Notes under the pieces: model-generated
Databases searched by the model: none
Told to the model about the DNA's origin: nothing
The model's input: only the letters and a program-made list of their open reading frames with translations
Part shown: positions 18,820 to 32,000 of the stretch, one piece after another
How the letters are laid out: each line of letters begins with the position of its first letter
Numbering within the stretch: the first letter of the stretch is position 1
Assembly (NCBI GenBank): GCA_029379385.1
Contig: CM055611.1
Span: forward strand, 18,050,062-18,114,061
Reading direction: 5' to 3'
DNA: 64,000 nt
Source: Quillaja saponaria
Lineage: Eukaryota; Streptophyta; Magnoliopsida; Fabales; Quillajaceae
Translations under genes and position numbers: made by a program

Positions 18820-20127
18820 ATGAAGCAAATGTCCCATATGGATGATATTCCCTCTACTCCTGGGAAATTCAAGATGGACAAATCTCCCTACATCCACAGA
18901 CTAAGGTGGCACTCTTCGCTTGCCAAGCTCACATTTTGGTCCTTGGTGTTCTTGGGTCTGATCTTTATCTTCTTTTTCCGATCGCCGTCTACTTCACCTT
19001 TGCCTTCCGATCCCTCTCGCCGTTCCCTCAGAACCTACAATTGGGGCGGTTCTGCTTGGGAGAAGCGAGTCCGGTCCTCTGCTCGAGTCCGCTCACGCAA
19101 TGGCATGTCAGTGTTGGTCACAGGAGCTGCTGGCTTCGTTGGAACCCATGTCTCTTCTGCTCTCAAGCGCAGAGGTGATGGTGTCCTCGGCCTTGACAAT
19201 TTCAACGACTACTACGACCCTACTTTGAAACGAGCTCGGCAAGCTCTTTTAGAGCGCACTGGGGTGTTCATTGTGGAGGGAGATATCAATGACTCGGCTC
19301 TTTTGAGTAAGCTTTTTGAGGTTGTGGCATTCACTCATGTGATGCATTTGGCCGCTCAAGCTGGAGTGAGGTATGCCATGGAAAATCCTGGCTCATATGT
19401 GCATAGTAATATTGCTGGTCTCGTTAATCTTCTTGAAGTTTGTAAAACTGCAAACCCACAACCTGCAATTGTGTGGGCATCATCGAGTTCGGTCTATGGA
19501 CTCAATACCAAGGTACCCTTTTCAGAGAAAGATCGGACCGACCAGCCTGCTAGCCTATATGCTGCAACTAAGAAGGCTGGTGAAGAAATTGCACATACTT
19601 ATAATCATATATACGGCCTTTCATTAACAGGGTTGCGATTCTTTACGGTTTATGGTCCCTGGGGAAGACCTGATATGGCTTACTTCTTTTTCACCAAGGA
19701 TATTTTGCAGGGGAAAACAATTCCAATTTTTGAAGCGGCTAATCATGGCACCGTTGCAAGGGATTTCACTTACATTGATGATATTGTTAAGGGGTGCTTA
19801 GCAGCATTGGATACCGCTGAGAAGAGCACTGGAAGTGGTGGGAAGAAGAAGAGGCCAGCTCAATTGCGGGTTTTTAATTTGGGGAATACTTCGCCCGTGC
19901 CAGTTTCAGATCTTGTGAACATTTTAGAGAGGCTCCTAAAGCTGAAGGCAAAGAGAAATATAATGAAGTTGCCACGAAATGGGGATGTGCAATTTACACA
20001 TGCAAACATTAGCTCTGCTCAGAGAGAGCTTGGGTATAAGCCCAAAACAGATCTGCAAACTGGTTTGAAGAAATTTGTCCGATGGTACCTCAGCTACTAT
20101 TCTGGTGGAAAGAAAGCTGCTGGGTGA
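18820..20127 (+). CDS. GAE: UDP-glucuronate 4-epimerase (single exon)
   Basis: The enzyme interconverts UDP-glucuronate and UDP-galacturonate, the activated sugar for pectin synthesis. It is a type II Golgi membrane protein. The 435-residue ORF is intronless, as is usual for the plant GAE family. One hydrophobic anchor lies at about residues 35-54 after a short cytosolic tail, followed by a stem. The short-chain dehydrogenase/epimerase domain begins near residue 96 with the NAD-binding TGAAGFVG (101-108). The catalytic Ser region SSSSVYG is at about 221-227, and the Tyr-Lys pair is in YAATK (247-251). The conserved GPWGRPDMA and RDFTYIDD motifs also occur. The start at 18820 is chosen for the complete N-terminal tail. 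A second Met at residue 4 is possible. Which of the several GAE paralogues this is cannot be told. Confidence 0.96.
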   Translation: MKQMSHMDDIPSTPGKFKMDKSPYIHRLRWHSSLAKLTFWSLVFLGLIFIFFFRSPSTSPLPSDPSRRSLRTYNWGGSAWEKRVRSSARVRSRNGMSVLVTGAAGFVGTHVSSALKRRGDGVLGLDNFNDYYDPTLKRARQALLERTGVFIVEGDINDSALLSKLFEVVAFTHVMHLAAQAGVRYAMENPGSYVHSNIAGLVNLLEVCKTANPQPAIVWASSSSVYGLNTKVPFSEKDRTDQPASLYAATKKAGEEIAHTYNHIYGLSLTGLRFFTVYGPWGRPDMAYFFFTKDILQGKTIPIFEAANHGTVARDFTYIDDIVKGCLAALDTAEKSTGSGGKKKRPAQLRVFNLGNTSPVPVSDLVNILERLLKLKAKRNIMKLPRNGDVQFTHANISSAQRELGYKPKTDLQTGLKKFVRWYLSYYSGGKKAAG

Positions 20128-23100
20128 CACATTCTTTTGACATTGTGGTAGGACCTTTATATTCTTGTTCAATATAATTCTTATGATTGTTCTTTAGCAT
20201 TTCTCTGTTCATTGCACGGTTATCTTCTATATCTAAATTGTGCTATATAAAGAGGAACCTTGTGTCCTGCACTGGAGAAGTTTTGTGATTGGTGGAGATT
20301 ATTTGCTGGGAACCTCTAAGCTGTATCAACGAAAACCAGAACCATCTTTTTCTTTTTTTGGAATGTAATTGTTGTAGTTTCAGTAACTGTAGAATTCATG
20401 ACCTAATAGAGCATATGCTGATTGGTGGGAGTGTATAATTGCTATGCGATTTTAATAAAATAGCACACAATAGTTCTGTCAGTCTCCTGTTTACTCTCTG
20501 GATAAATCAAAGTGTTTTTTCTATGTAATTTATCAGTCGTAGAAAATTAGTATGTTGATAACGTTGTAGTATTAATCTGCTAAATTTATGTCTATTGATG
20601 ATGACTCATCAGCTGTCACTTTCTTGATCCAGTCCAGGAGCGAGTGAAAAGTAATATCCATTCTATCCTTTTGTTTTTCCTATTATCTCAAAAAAGAAAA
20701 GTACTTTCATTTTCTTTTGCCCCATGGAGTAACTCAATTAACACCAATGCATGGTTCACTGGCAAGTTGCAGAATTTCAAAAGAATCACCCACAACATGT
20801 AAACTTTGTAAGTTTTAATTTATACCTCCATTCAGTTAGTTCTTTTCATCGATGGGATTTGTTTTAGGCTTATAGATAGTTTTAATTTATATCAGACATT
20901 ATATTTCAAGCGTTATGATGGTGAAAATCTAGGTGCATGGACACATCCTGGTACTGGTGCGTCCTCATGCTCAAAACATTGACACCTGTAGAACACACAT
21001 TTGAGGCATCCTAGAACAAATGTATTGCTCAGTAGGAAACCTCATTGTTTTTAGCATTGAATGTTATTAATTCATAATCTGTAGAACTATATATAAATTT
21101 GGTTGAAATTAGGAGAAGTGTAGGTACCGTTTAAGGAACAAACCAAGAGTAGAAAAATTAGATTGGCTTTTTGCTTACATGCTCCTTGGTCTCCCACTCT
21201 TCCCCTTCATTTAAAATAATTATTTGTAATCCATGTTAGTGTTGCATTATTTTTATACTTCAGAGTTGAAAATCCATTATGTCTGTAATCCAACAGAGAT
21301 ATGTGAAGTTCTTTTTTGTTGAGTGGATAATAAGAAGGGGAGTTCTCCTTTGAAGGAAACTGATTTTACAAAGGGAGAGGGCACTGATAAAATTGGACTG
21401 TTGCTTTCTTCTACTTTTAGGCTCTCATGTTGTTCTGTCGGTTGGCTATAATGTATATGATTTTTCTAAATTCTGTTCATTATTTTTCTTATGAATTCTA
21501 ACGTTGGCCTAATTCTGAATATAGCACAATTTATTTTGGGAAGGGCGGTGGCGTAGTGTTTACTTTAGAATAGCAATAATTTGATGTTTAGAATTTTGTC
21601 GTCTTTCTTCGTTGAGAAATAAGTAATAAGATGACCAGTTTAATTAACTTGGTGGTTTAGATGAGTTTTAACCCAAAGTGAGATGATTTTGGTGTGAGAT
21701 AATTTCCTTTGTATCAATCCAGGTCTTCTGCATTCTTGAACCCTTTCTTCACCTGTTTCAGTGAAAGATGTAGTTCTATAGAAGGTAACTTCATAATATT
21801 AAAATTTTGGATTCTTATATGGTGTTAATTGCTAAAAGCATTTTTATATTATAAAACTGAGAGAAGCTTAAGATCATAATAAGAACAAATGTTAGAATTG
21901 CTTTCTCTATTTATGCCAGATATATGGTTAAGCCAACAAAGATGATGAAATTAAGATTTGTGCTTAAGGTATCAATTATTCCTTTGGATGTTAAATGCTT
22001 TTGCCCTATCTGTTTTTTACTGAAAGAAGTGTGGGAAATGGTATTAGCTCTCAGGATTGATATCGCTTCTATGTTTTTTTGGGCTAGATTAGATATAAAT
22101 CTTAATCCTGCCATATTCCTGTTGTCTCTTTACCACCTCTGCTCAAGATATTTGTCTGGGTTCGGTTAATTTGAATGAGTTTCTTACTTGATTTACCAAA
22201 AGGGAAATTAATGGTTGATGTGCTTTTGTCAAAGAAGATTTAAAGGTGTCAACTCATACAACCCCCTCCCCCCCCCCCTCAAACAAAAAAAAAAAAGGGA
22301 ATTTATTGAAGATGGGTGATGAGAGATTGCAGATTGCAGTGTTCTGTACTCTTTCTGCAGCCTCTAGTAGTATGAGCAAGTTCATATAAGGTCTCTATGA
22401 TTTGCTTGGTGTTGGGAAACTCCTATATTGATTCTTTATAAGGGGGAAATGTTATTTCCTTCTCTCGTCTTTTTTGCTTTAGTTATTGAATATCTAGTGT
22501 TAGTCGGGGTTCCGCAGCACCTTATGTGGTGAGTGCTTGTCTTGTGAGGTTGATATATTCTTTCCTTGTTACTTATTGAGTCCCATGCATATGTCCAGAG
22601 CTCTGAAATCTGATGAAAGGTGGTTCTGTTCGTGATTGTTGATCATTAGTTGAAAATATTTCCTGCTTCTTGTATACTCTTTTTATGTAATAGTCATCTA
22701 ACTTGTGATGCTGCCAATTATTTGTTCGCATAACTTTGCTATCAGAAAAAAATTCTCGGAAGCTACCTGTCAATATTCACAAACTTGTGATGCTGCCAAT
22801 TATTTGTTCACATAACTTTGCTATCAGAGAAAAATTCTCGGAAGCAACCTGTCGATATTCACCATATAATATAGCATTGGCTTTGTGTTTATCTTATTTT
22901 TTGAACTGCCAAATATCAGTATTCATATGAATAATGTGGATTTGCATGAATATTTCAGAAAATGTTGAGACCTTGTGTAGAATTTCTTAGTTAAGCATCC
23001 TATAAACTTTTCAATTTTATTAATGAAATGAATGGCATGTTCTTTTGCTATGAATAGATTATTGACTTTCATTTCCTAGCTTTCCATTTTAGGGGTTTCT

Positions 23101-24761
23101 TCCTGAACAGGATGTTGTAAATAGATATTAAACCATATGATTTGCCGAGGTGAAAAGAGGATGAAAAAGGAGGAATAGGAAATCAATATCAAGTGTCAAT
23201 ACCACAGTGCATGTCTTAATGTATTGTACCTGATACAGTAGCCATTTTCCTCCTTTGGACCCTTTCTCTCCATTTTCACTGTTACCTAGCAAAAACCTTA
23301 AACGTTGAAATGGCGCAAAGGAAGAAATAAGGGGGAAAACAAAGAAAGAATTGAAGAGTTGTTTTCTCCATATTTTTTCATTTAAAAGGACTCTTGTTAT
23401 TTTGCGGTTTAGGTGATTGATCTCTGGTAGGTTGAAATCTGTAGACTTAAAGCTCGGTTTATTTGTCCATTTGAACTAGAGGAATGCACCTTTTGTCCAT
23501 AATAAACATGTGCCCTTGATAATTTTCACTCGGTTTTATTTATTTATTTTTTCTAACAATATATATAAGACAAAAAATTGAAAAATTAAAGATTTTAAGA
23601 TCAAGGGATATTAAAAATATGAGCCCTCTCAATGAGGTTCCCTTAAAAAAAAGAAATCACATGAATCGTTATGAGATTATTTATTGACCGGTTTCTTAAT
23701 TTGCAAGTTGCTTCATTCAAAGGGCAGAGAGGTATGTCCTGCTTATGTGAAAGTTCAAATTGCCAAGCACGTGAATAATTTACTTCCAGCAGCAGGAATG
23801 GGCTATCCTGTTTGGTAGCTCTGATACAACTATGGCGCATTGCTCCCAAAATATTGAATAACACAACCTACAGGAATTCCCAAGACAGTATATATTAGCT
23901 GTAGCATGTGAGCATAACATTAAATTGTTGGAATTTGTCCTTTGAGAATAGAATAGTGTTGACAACTTAAAAAAGATATTCAATTTGGGATCTAATTAAT
24001 GCTTTAGAATAAGGACCAAAACATGATTGGTGAAGTGGAGGGTATATGTGGAAAGTAATCATTTGGTTTGGTGTTATATATGGCAGCAAATGTCTTTCTT
24101 TATGCTCATTGATATGATCGGTAATTAGTTGAAGTGTGCATATTTTTTAAATATTACTTGATTTAATAAAAAATGAAAGCATAACAGCATTTAAGCTGCA
24201 ATTTTCAAAACATCTTCAAAAAAACACTACTCTAATGGTAATGCATACTAAAAAATTAAGTTTTTTAGTATCTGATTCAAGTGAATAGAAATACCTAAAC
24301 ATCCTGGTTCAATTGCATTCCAGCATAATTATGAGTTTTAAAACATGACGCACAGGTGCAAGTTACAAATTGGGTATAACAATTGTGCTAAAGCATATGA
24401 TACTTAAAACCATTTTCATATGAGACAATGATACTCCTTCAAAGCAGGCACAATTGATACTCCATTATCTGCTTGATAGAGGAAAAGGGCATACATATGT
24501 ATTGCAGAAAGTCCTTGAGAAAATAAATCCTCAATCCGAAAGCAGAAGAAAAAATTTCTGACAGGTATGATTTCCATTTGCACTTTCTCATTAGCCGTCA
24601 ACAGTGCCAACTTGTCTAACATTGGATGATGGCTTGATAGCAGCTCTGGCACTGGGAATTGGAATTTCCACTAAAAATGGAGAACCTCAGGATCCAGAAA
24701 ATATTCAGGTCAACTTTGTCTCCGGATCTATTGCTAGAGAATGATAACCAAGTAAAGCTTT
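20128..24761. other. Long intergenic region without recognised gene
   Basis: The first several hundred bases probably hold the epimerase 3' UTR. Beyond that there are only short ORFs without recognisable motifs. The only structured item seen is an 82-bp tandem duplication at 22701-22864. A C-run followed by an A-run lies near 22266-22297. Confidence 0.5.
22701..22864. repeat. 82-bp tandem duplication
   Basis: Two adjacent copies, 22701-22782 and 22783-22864, both begin acttgtgatgctgccaatta and differ at only a few positions. They lie in non-coding sequence downstream of the epimerase gene. No function is apparent. Confidence 0.9.
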
Positions 24762-25030
24762 TCAACAATCATACTTTGTTCTCTCACTCCCCAAAATGAG
24801 GCACAACATGTCTGCAATGTCAGGATGGGAACTGAAAAAGTTCCAACACTCACGCATTAGGCATTTTCTTGATCCTTTGAAATGAACAACCTGCGCCCAG
24901 AATAAAAAAGAAGTGTTATACTCACTTTACATCATATTCCAGCTTTCACTTTATATTGACTGGGGTTATAATAAAGATCATAAGCGAAATAGGAAAGAAC
25001 TACTGGATCCAACTTTAAGCATCCTGCAGG

Positions 25031-25704
25031 TGATAAGATCATAATAAGAAGCTGCAGTTTATGAATCACAGCATACCTTAACATCCAAGGGCATCCCATG
25101 AAATTGACCGGCACCCTCTGGTGGTGTCCAATTGTACACAGCACAGGGTAAAAACAGCACTGAAGCAACTCTGATTTCTTCTGAAAAGGTTACTCCTTTA
25201 GTAAATCTTCTAGCATCAAAAGAAGGATGAGACTTTACAACCCATGCAAGGGCTAACTGATCAGCAAGCATTCTGGAAGCATCTATGTATTTTGAGCTGT
25301 AGACTCTCAGAACTTCTAGTAGAAAAATCCTTGCCCTGCATCCAACTTCATGTTATAATTCACTCTAGCTGCTGCCTTTTCTTTTTCCTTGGTTCTCAAA
25401 TCAGAATAAAACTATATAAAGAAACAATAGTATGAATCAAATGAAGTATGCCGTTCTGTTGAAACCAACTCGGTAAATAGAAAAAGGAAAGAAAATGACC
25501 AATGCAAAAAATTGTTTTCCTTGCTGGAATAATGGCAATTTCAATTGTCAAGAGACATGTGCCTAATAAGGTCAGTGAAATGTGAAAGATGACATCACCA
25601 TCCAGGATACTAGTGCAATGTATGAAAGGTGCAAAGAACAGCAGCCATGCAGAGCTGCAGATGGTCAAGATTCATAAACTGCTACTTCTCATTATGATCT
25701 TATC
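25031..25704. repeat. Inverted repeat flanking a pseudogene exon
   Basis: The 36 bases at 25031-25066 (gataagatcataataagaag at the start) are close to the reverse complement of 25669-25704. The two arms lie on either side of the exon at 25077-25335, about 600 bases apart. Neither arm matches a known element that I recognise. Confidence 0.75.
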
Positions 25705-26110
25705 CGGGATGGCAAACCCTGTATCCAACTTCACACCCTTATTCACTCTGGCTGCTGCTTTTTCACCTTCTTTCTTGGTTCTAAAATCATATTAAACTAT
25801 ATAACGAAAGAATAAAATGACATATACAGATTTGTTGAGGTCATCTAAGTTGGGGGGGGGGGGGGGGGGGGGGAAGAGAGAGACAAAAAGAAAGAAATGA
25901 CCCAGGCAACTTCATCAGCGAGACGTCTGCAGTTTTTAAATTCCAAAAGTACTCTTTTCCTTGCTGAAAAATGACCAATGATGAGAGACATAAGGCTTCT
26001 AATGTAGGTTAAATGTAAAAGATGACATTGCCATCCAGGATGCAAGTGAAAACATGACAGGTGCAAGAGCAAGAACATAACCATGCAGCACTACAGATGG
26101 CCAAAGTCAT
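25336..26110. repeat. About 380-bp diverged tandem duplication in an intron
   Basis: The segment from 25336 (starting ctgcatccaacttca) is repeated from 25718 (ctgtatccaacttca), and the similarity continues to the matching patches at 25580-25680 and 26015-26110 (gatgacat...catccaggat, then ccatgcag...cagatgg). The second copy contains a run of 22 G at 25852-25873. The duplication lies in the intron between two exons of the glycosyltransferase pseudogene. Confidence 0.75.
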
Positions 26111-27459
26111 CTCCATTTTCTGTTATTTACAAGGGAATAGAAAAAAATGAACTAGAATGATCTGAATGGTATTGCAATTTGTGCACCTTAAAATCCCATC
26201 ATGGGTACCCCTCGCTGCTATAAATCCTTAATTCAAAGGTTGAGCTTTATTGTTCCTGAAGGTGAGAGCCAAATGAAAATTTGGATAGTTGTGAAATATC
26301 TGTCCAAGATTATCAACCACTGCTATATCAGAATCAGTGAAGATGTAGTGAGTGATACTGCCATTTTCCTGCGAAATCTCCTCAAGTCTTCTTTCGAGAA
26401 AGGTCTGAATGAAAGAAAACATTTAGTTAGAAAATAGAAATCATTTCTAGCATGAAAAGCATATTTCCTGTATAGTTGTGGGAAATAGTACTGCAAATGG
26501 TATGGCGAAAATGTTTGTAACTTGGTTTAGTTGAGGTGTTAATATCACAGAATAGGGAAATCCTTTTTGCCATAAATGGGGTTATAATGGAACTTCTTTG
26601 AGGTGTACCCCAAATGCATCAATAATCAATAAAAATCTTTTCCATTTGAAAAGGTATGTGTTTCCACTTTAACTGATTAGAAGAAAACAAACATCTGAAT
26701 AGGAAATCCCATTTGAAATGGAAACAGAAAAAGAATGAAGAAGTATGTCCATACCATTTCCTATTCTACTTTTCTTGTCATTGGACATTATTCTGTAATT
26801 CTTTAATGACATTAGGACAATGTAAAATTACTGCCCCTACAGAAGCCACAGAAAGTGTGGAGTTTCAAGAGTTCCAGTTTATTTGTTAAAAGATTGAGGT
26901 AACAAGCAGAAATTTACTGAGACATAAATATTTTTAGTAAAAGGAAGGAAGGGGGAGAGACATATGGAGAGAGAATGCATATCTTATCAAATATGGTGAA
27001 GAAGCATATCAATAAAATTCTCTATCTATTAGTGCAATGTAATCTTACAATGTAAGACCTAATTCTTTGAAGCATCAGCTTGTCTCGCGAATATTCACCT
27101 CGAATAGGATAGACAGACACCCTATTTCTCTGCACTGAAAGGTCAGATGCTGGGTCAGTAAGAATTACCACATTGCTCTGGGGCATTGTTGCCTGCACAT
27201 GTTACACACAAAGTATTGTATGATGTCTTCTGCTAAAGTTGCAGATTCTAACATCCAGTGGATTTCAACCAAAAAAGAAAAAGGACAAACAACCAATTAG
27301 GAGGCTCTGATTTACTATATCTGTTTACTGCATGGTGGTTGGACTTTAGATGCTGCATGATGATTTTTTTTCTTATTACAAATTATTTAGAGCATAGGAG
27401 AAGGAAACTCTATTCTATTTATCCTCTAAAGAATAATGGGCTTGTGAAGGACTTTACCA

Positions 27460-27950
27460 AAGTTGGGGACAAAATATGGGGAGAAGGACATCTATAGGCT
27501 TGCTAAACAAAGGGAGAGAAGAACTAGAGATTTGCCTAACAATAAGTGCATTAAGAATGAGGGACAAAGAGTTTTGGTCAAGGAATATGAGATCAAGTAG
27601 AGACGACGAACCTACTTCGATAATTTATTTAATGGAGATTCAAACGATATTATAGTAGAACTAGATGACTTTTTCGATAATACGAACCGTATATTTGTAA
27701 GGCAGATTAGAGCACACGAGGTTAAGGAAGCTGTGCAAAAGATGAAAGGCAGTAAGGAAATGGGAACGAATGGTATCCCTACAGGTTTGGTGATGCTTTG
27801 GGGATGTTGAAGTAAATTGGCTCACAAATCTTTTTAAAAAGATTCTAAAGACAAGAAAATGCCAGATGAGTGGAAGAAGAGTATATTGATTCCTATTTAT
27901 AAAAATAAACATGATAGATAAAATTGTAATAATTACAGGGGCATAATATA
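27460..27950 (+). mobile_element. RTE-type LINE reverse-transcriptase fragment
   Basis: The plus-strand translation, across a few stops and shifts, reads KDIYRLAKQRERRTRDL, then VKEAVQKMKGSKEMG, then MPDEWKKSILIPIYKNK and NNYRGI. These are the N-terminal reverse-transcriptase blocks of plant RTE LINEs (finger motif and the NYRGI block). Stops occur at about 27598 and in later positions. Both ends are missing, so it is an internal scrap. It belongs to the same general class as the copies at 5921 and 55934 but covers a different part of the ORF. It lies inside the span of the glycosyltransferase pseudogene. Confidence 0.85.
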
Positions 27951-28345
27951 AGAAATAGTTAATGCCCTTGCTCAAATTTTTGGAGTCCTTGAATGATTTT
28001 AAAATCCATGAAGGTCTTTCCTTATTGTTAAAGCATGATCCTTTGTGGGAATAATATAACATAAATTGCAAACAACAAATGATAAATCAGTTACTAATTC
28101 ACATTTCTCCATAATTCAAGTAAATTAAAAGTAGAAAAGAGACATCTTTACACAAAATTCAATGCTGACTGTTTGCAAATATACTGGTTCTAACAAATAC
28201 TTCCTCAAAAGAATGATTTTGATTTCTAAAATTGAAAGAAGAGCAACTTTGCATTGCAAACGATTGGACAAGCCTTGTCCAGCAGCAGGACCAAGAACCA
28301 AATGATCAAATTTATAGCCAATTTTTCCTGTGGGGCTGTTCCATT

Positions 28346-29038
28346 TTTGGGTTATGATGCAAAGAGAACTATTTTATATTAAAAAAAACACAGTAAAAAT
28401 TAACTAAAACTAAGTGTGAGACTTAGCTCGAATCTCATTCAATAGTTGGTTAACATTGGGCAATCTCCAAACTGAAAATTCAAATCTTAATGAATGATTT
28501 AGGCATGGTGTAGAGCATTGACAAAGAACATCCAGGGCGATCAAGTATTTGCCTACTTGATAAAAAAGGTAAGAGAGCCAACATTGTTCATAGCTATGCC
28601 ACTCTGTTCTCATGCCTTGAAAACTATAATCCTTTCCTTTGCATACAGATAACAAAGTAAGCGTGCCTTCACTTTTTTATACCAAATTTGGTTCATTGAC
28701 TTACAGAATTTGGAGCAAAGACCAACTTTAATTTAGTTGGTGATAAATTGTGCATACATTATGATGACCAGAATGCCTCTTCTTCACAAGAATGGTTCCC
28801 AAATAGGATTTTTTGTCGCATCTAATTTGAACTTCGATGCTTAAAATCAGAATTGTTGAAATTGGATAAGCTTTTACATGTAGCCAATATATGTTTAGTT
28901 AAAAAGCTCTATTATTTTCAAGCAAAAAGAAGAGGAAATTGAAAACCATTACTGTAACTTAACAAATTGAAGTGTCCTTGACAACAATGTACATGTCAAA
29001 AATGAAAAAAAAAAAAAAACAGAATATAAGGCAGGAAT
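28346..29038. other. Short spacer between two minus-strand genes
   Basis: No domain was recognised. It would contain the 3' UTR of the tRNA phosphotransferase gene and, if it ever existed here, the lost 5' part of the glycosyltransferase pseudogene. Confidence 0.4.
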
Positions 29039-32000
29039 TTAAAAAGGAAGCGGTTCCCTGCTAGGCCATGATTCTATCTTCTGGAAATAATTGACTGGCA
29101 CAACGCCATCAAAGCCTTCAGTCAAGATCACCTTGTTGTCAGAGATGTACAGCTTCATACCATCTGAAATATATTGAAAAAAAAAAAGTAATTAGCCTCG
29201 TCATTTCTGTTTGCTGAATTTGATAATATGCAACAAAGATGGCATATGCATTCAGGTTCATGCTGAACACAAGTTCATCATTAGAGCATGAGCTTCAAGT
29301 CCACAAATCATACCCTGCAAAGCTTTTTTGATATCCAGAAAGATTAACACGTTGACATCCCGCCTCATACCTGGAAAAACAAAAATGACGTGAGCTATTA
29401 GAAGTTTACGTAGTTAAAATGGATTTGATTGAATGTGCAAAGTTTTCTCAAGGTCACAAACTAGTTCTTGATAACAGCCAAAGCAGCCATTTTATGGATA
29501 TTGAAAATAGATACCACTAAATCTTCTTTCATTTCACTGTACATAATTTAGAAGGCAGCCAAAAGCAACACTAGATCCAAAGATCTCTAGTAGCTTGTAA
29601 GAACATTAGTTAGGAAAATATAGCAGACACAAACTCTTATTGAAGGGTAATTAAAATGTTATAAGAATGTCTACAGTTGGAAGACGATGTCCTTGTTGGG
29701 ACGTAGTTATGCAAGCAACCTTGGATTGCTCATTGTCTCCAAGAATCCTTCACGAGATGCAGCTTAATTACTCCATATTGGTATATGCTACAGGCTCATA
29801 GTACGTTTTTGATACAATGTTCTTTTTTCTCAAAGATTCTCTGCTGTTAGTTGTTCTATATGGGACCTAAAAGGAAACCACGTCTTGACCAACAGAGACG
29901 AGGAAGGCCATTGTGAATGCTAATTTCTAAATCTAATAAAGAGAACTGTTTTTAGGCCAAAAGTAAAATGAGAACTGTTCCAAGAAATTTTATTACCACT
30001 AATCACTTCTCCATCCGCTGGCAAGCCACATGAGAAGTGAACATGCAATCTCTTCATCCGTTTGAGACCAGATGCCAATATCGATTCCAAATTCTTTTTA
30101 TAGGTTCCATGCACATATACTGCATATAAAGGCCAAAAACAACAATAAACCAAACAGAAATAGAAACATGTGCATAATAAGAGTTGGATCCTTCTTGTTT
30201 TTCTTTTTTAACATAAAACAGAAATGCTAAATTTGAAATACAAAATTCACCTGGAAATTCTTCACCTGAAAGGATTGGTTTCAGTAAGCTCTCGGATTCA
30301 ACTGTCTGCATATTACAATGGAGATTACACATGTTATAAGATTAGACAATGATGCAGACACCCTAAATAAACTAAGAAAATAACTCCAAAATTGAATTCT
30401 TATGCAGAAGAAACTACAGAATGGAAACAGAAGACACTGGTGACATTTATTTATGATGAAAAGCTGAGGGCAGAAAGCCAAATGTGGCAGTGGAGGGCAT
30501 CTGAAAAAAAGTTCCAAAAAAACTAATTTAGCTGCACCTCCTCAAATGTTTGTTACCTTCAACGAATGCCAAACATATGGCCAAATAGATTTTTTTGTTT
30601 TTGCTCAATTTAGGGGGAACTATCGATGCCTTTATTACTTGGCTTCAGATGTTTGCAAGTCAAGATATATTAGTTTGTGTTTCTTTTGTTCAAGTAGTTC
30701 CAACCTTATTTGACAAATCCAAATCCAAGGCATCTAATAAACACAAGATTTTTTGCATACACCAGTCCAAGTAACTTCATCCACATATTCTCATATCTAA
30801 GATAGCTTGGGCTTTCACTGCAACTTTAATGGTGAAAATAGGGTTAATAATCAGAACTTCATTACTGATAAATCTCAGTCTCATTATGAATTTAAAAGAA
30901 AGAAAATGTTTTTACGAAATCTTACAGTAACTGGTCCAAAGTAGGAGGTTTTAATGAAAGATGATCATGGTGAACCACTTATCAAAGTTGGATACCAATG
31001 AGAAACAGACAGAGAAAGAGGGAGCATTTGTATGCATATCACAAATATGGAACATGCTGAAAATTGTCAACTACAAGGGTAAGTTAAGATAAACATGGAA
31101 TGATTATTATATTTGAATTGTAGGTATGTTTATGTAACCTTTTTTCTGTTTCTATTCTTCTTTAGCTAAAGCATTTCATATAAGTGTTTTAAGCATATAA
31201 GATACTCCTGTTTATGGATATAGACAAACCAGTCTAAAGTATAGAAATGTTTGTATTACATACATAAAATTCTCTGATTCTTTGAACTGTACTAAAACTG
31301 GGTAATGATTTCACATAACATAGATACAACATGATCAGAGGAAAGTAAAGTACAATTTTAAGTATTAGTTTTACTTCTTCTTTAATAACCTCTGAATATA
31401 ATTATATGGTTAACATAAATTTATGTAGTTGAATCAACATTACAAATTTTGGTTTGAAAGATATATAAATATATTACCGTTATTGTGTGACCTTGGTTTG
31501 CACGTATTAAAATCTCCCCACTTTCTTCCAAAAGGCTGAAACGCTGCTTATTATCCTTTTGGACAGCCTGGGGATACACACAGAATAAGCAAAAGGCTCC
31601 TTCAGACAGTTTATATGAAATAGAAATGAGAATAAATACTCTCAGACTTTAGTAAGTAAAAAGAAGAAGAACAACAACAATTCAAAAAAAATAAAAACAC
31701 ACAGCAGCAACAATTCCTTGTCCCAACTTCCAAATATTTAACAGAAACAGTATAAATGACAATACAGTGCATTGTATGCACTGAGTAGCTAAGGTTGTAA
31801 GTTATATCATAAATGTTAATAAGGTAGATGTCTCAGAAGGATGCCATGAGTTACAACTAGGAAGTAGTAAATGTGATCAGCAACTCAGCCACTATATATG
31901 AAATTGGCGGTATATTAGTTGACACAAAATCAACCTTTGTTCATCTTCAGATGATAGAACAATAGACTACTCCTTCAAAGTAAAAAAAAATAAAAAAATG

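Larger units (their letters stand above)
24762..28345 (-). pseudogene. Nucleotide-diphospho-sugar transferase (GT-A type) pseudogene
   Basis: Four minus-strand exons splice cleanly: 27049-27192, 26187-26404, 25077-25335 and 24762-24890 (144, 218, 259 and 129 bases, phases consistent, stop TGA). The product has the MPQSNVVILTDP start of a Rossmann-like core, a DxD-type metal motif FTDSDIAVV, LALTFRNN, and a C-terminal VVHFKGSRK. This fits plant nucleotide-diphospho-sugar transferases of unknown acceptor. An upstream piece at about 28250-28345 reads HLVLGPAAGQGLSNRLQC and looks like a further 5' exon. Lesions: TAA at 26228-26230 sits where family members have Ser-Gly after an Asn (one-base change from TCA). 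The segment between the two 5' pieces and the N-terminal anchor were not found. An RTE LINE fragment lies in between. Family naming is from memory. Confidence 0.75.

Noticed and set aside
21911..22169. Opposed ORFs of about 70-80 codons downstream of the epimerase
   Set aside because: The two ORFs overlap on opposite strands, which is a chance effect. No motif was seen in either.
25852..25873. Run of 22 G as a functional G-quadruplex
   Set aside because: An uninterrupted homopolymer in an intron of a pseudogene is more likely slippage or an assembly artefact.
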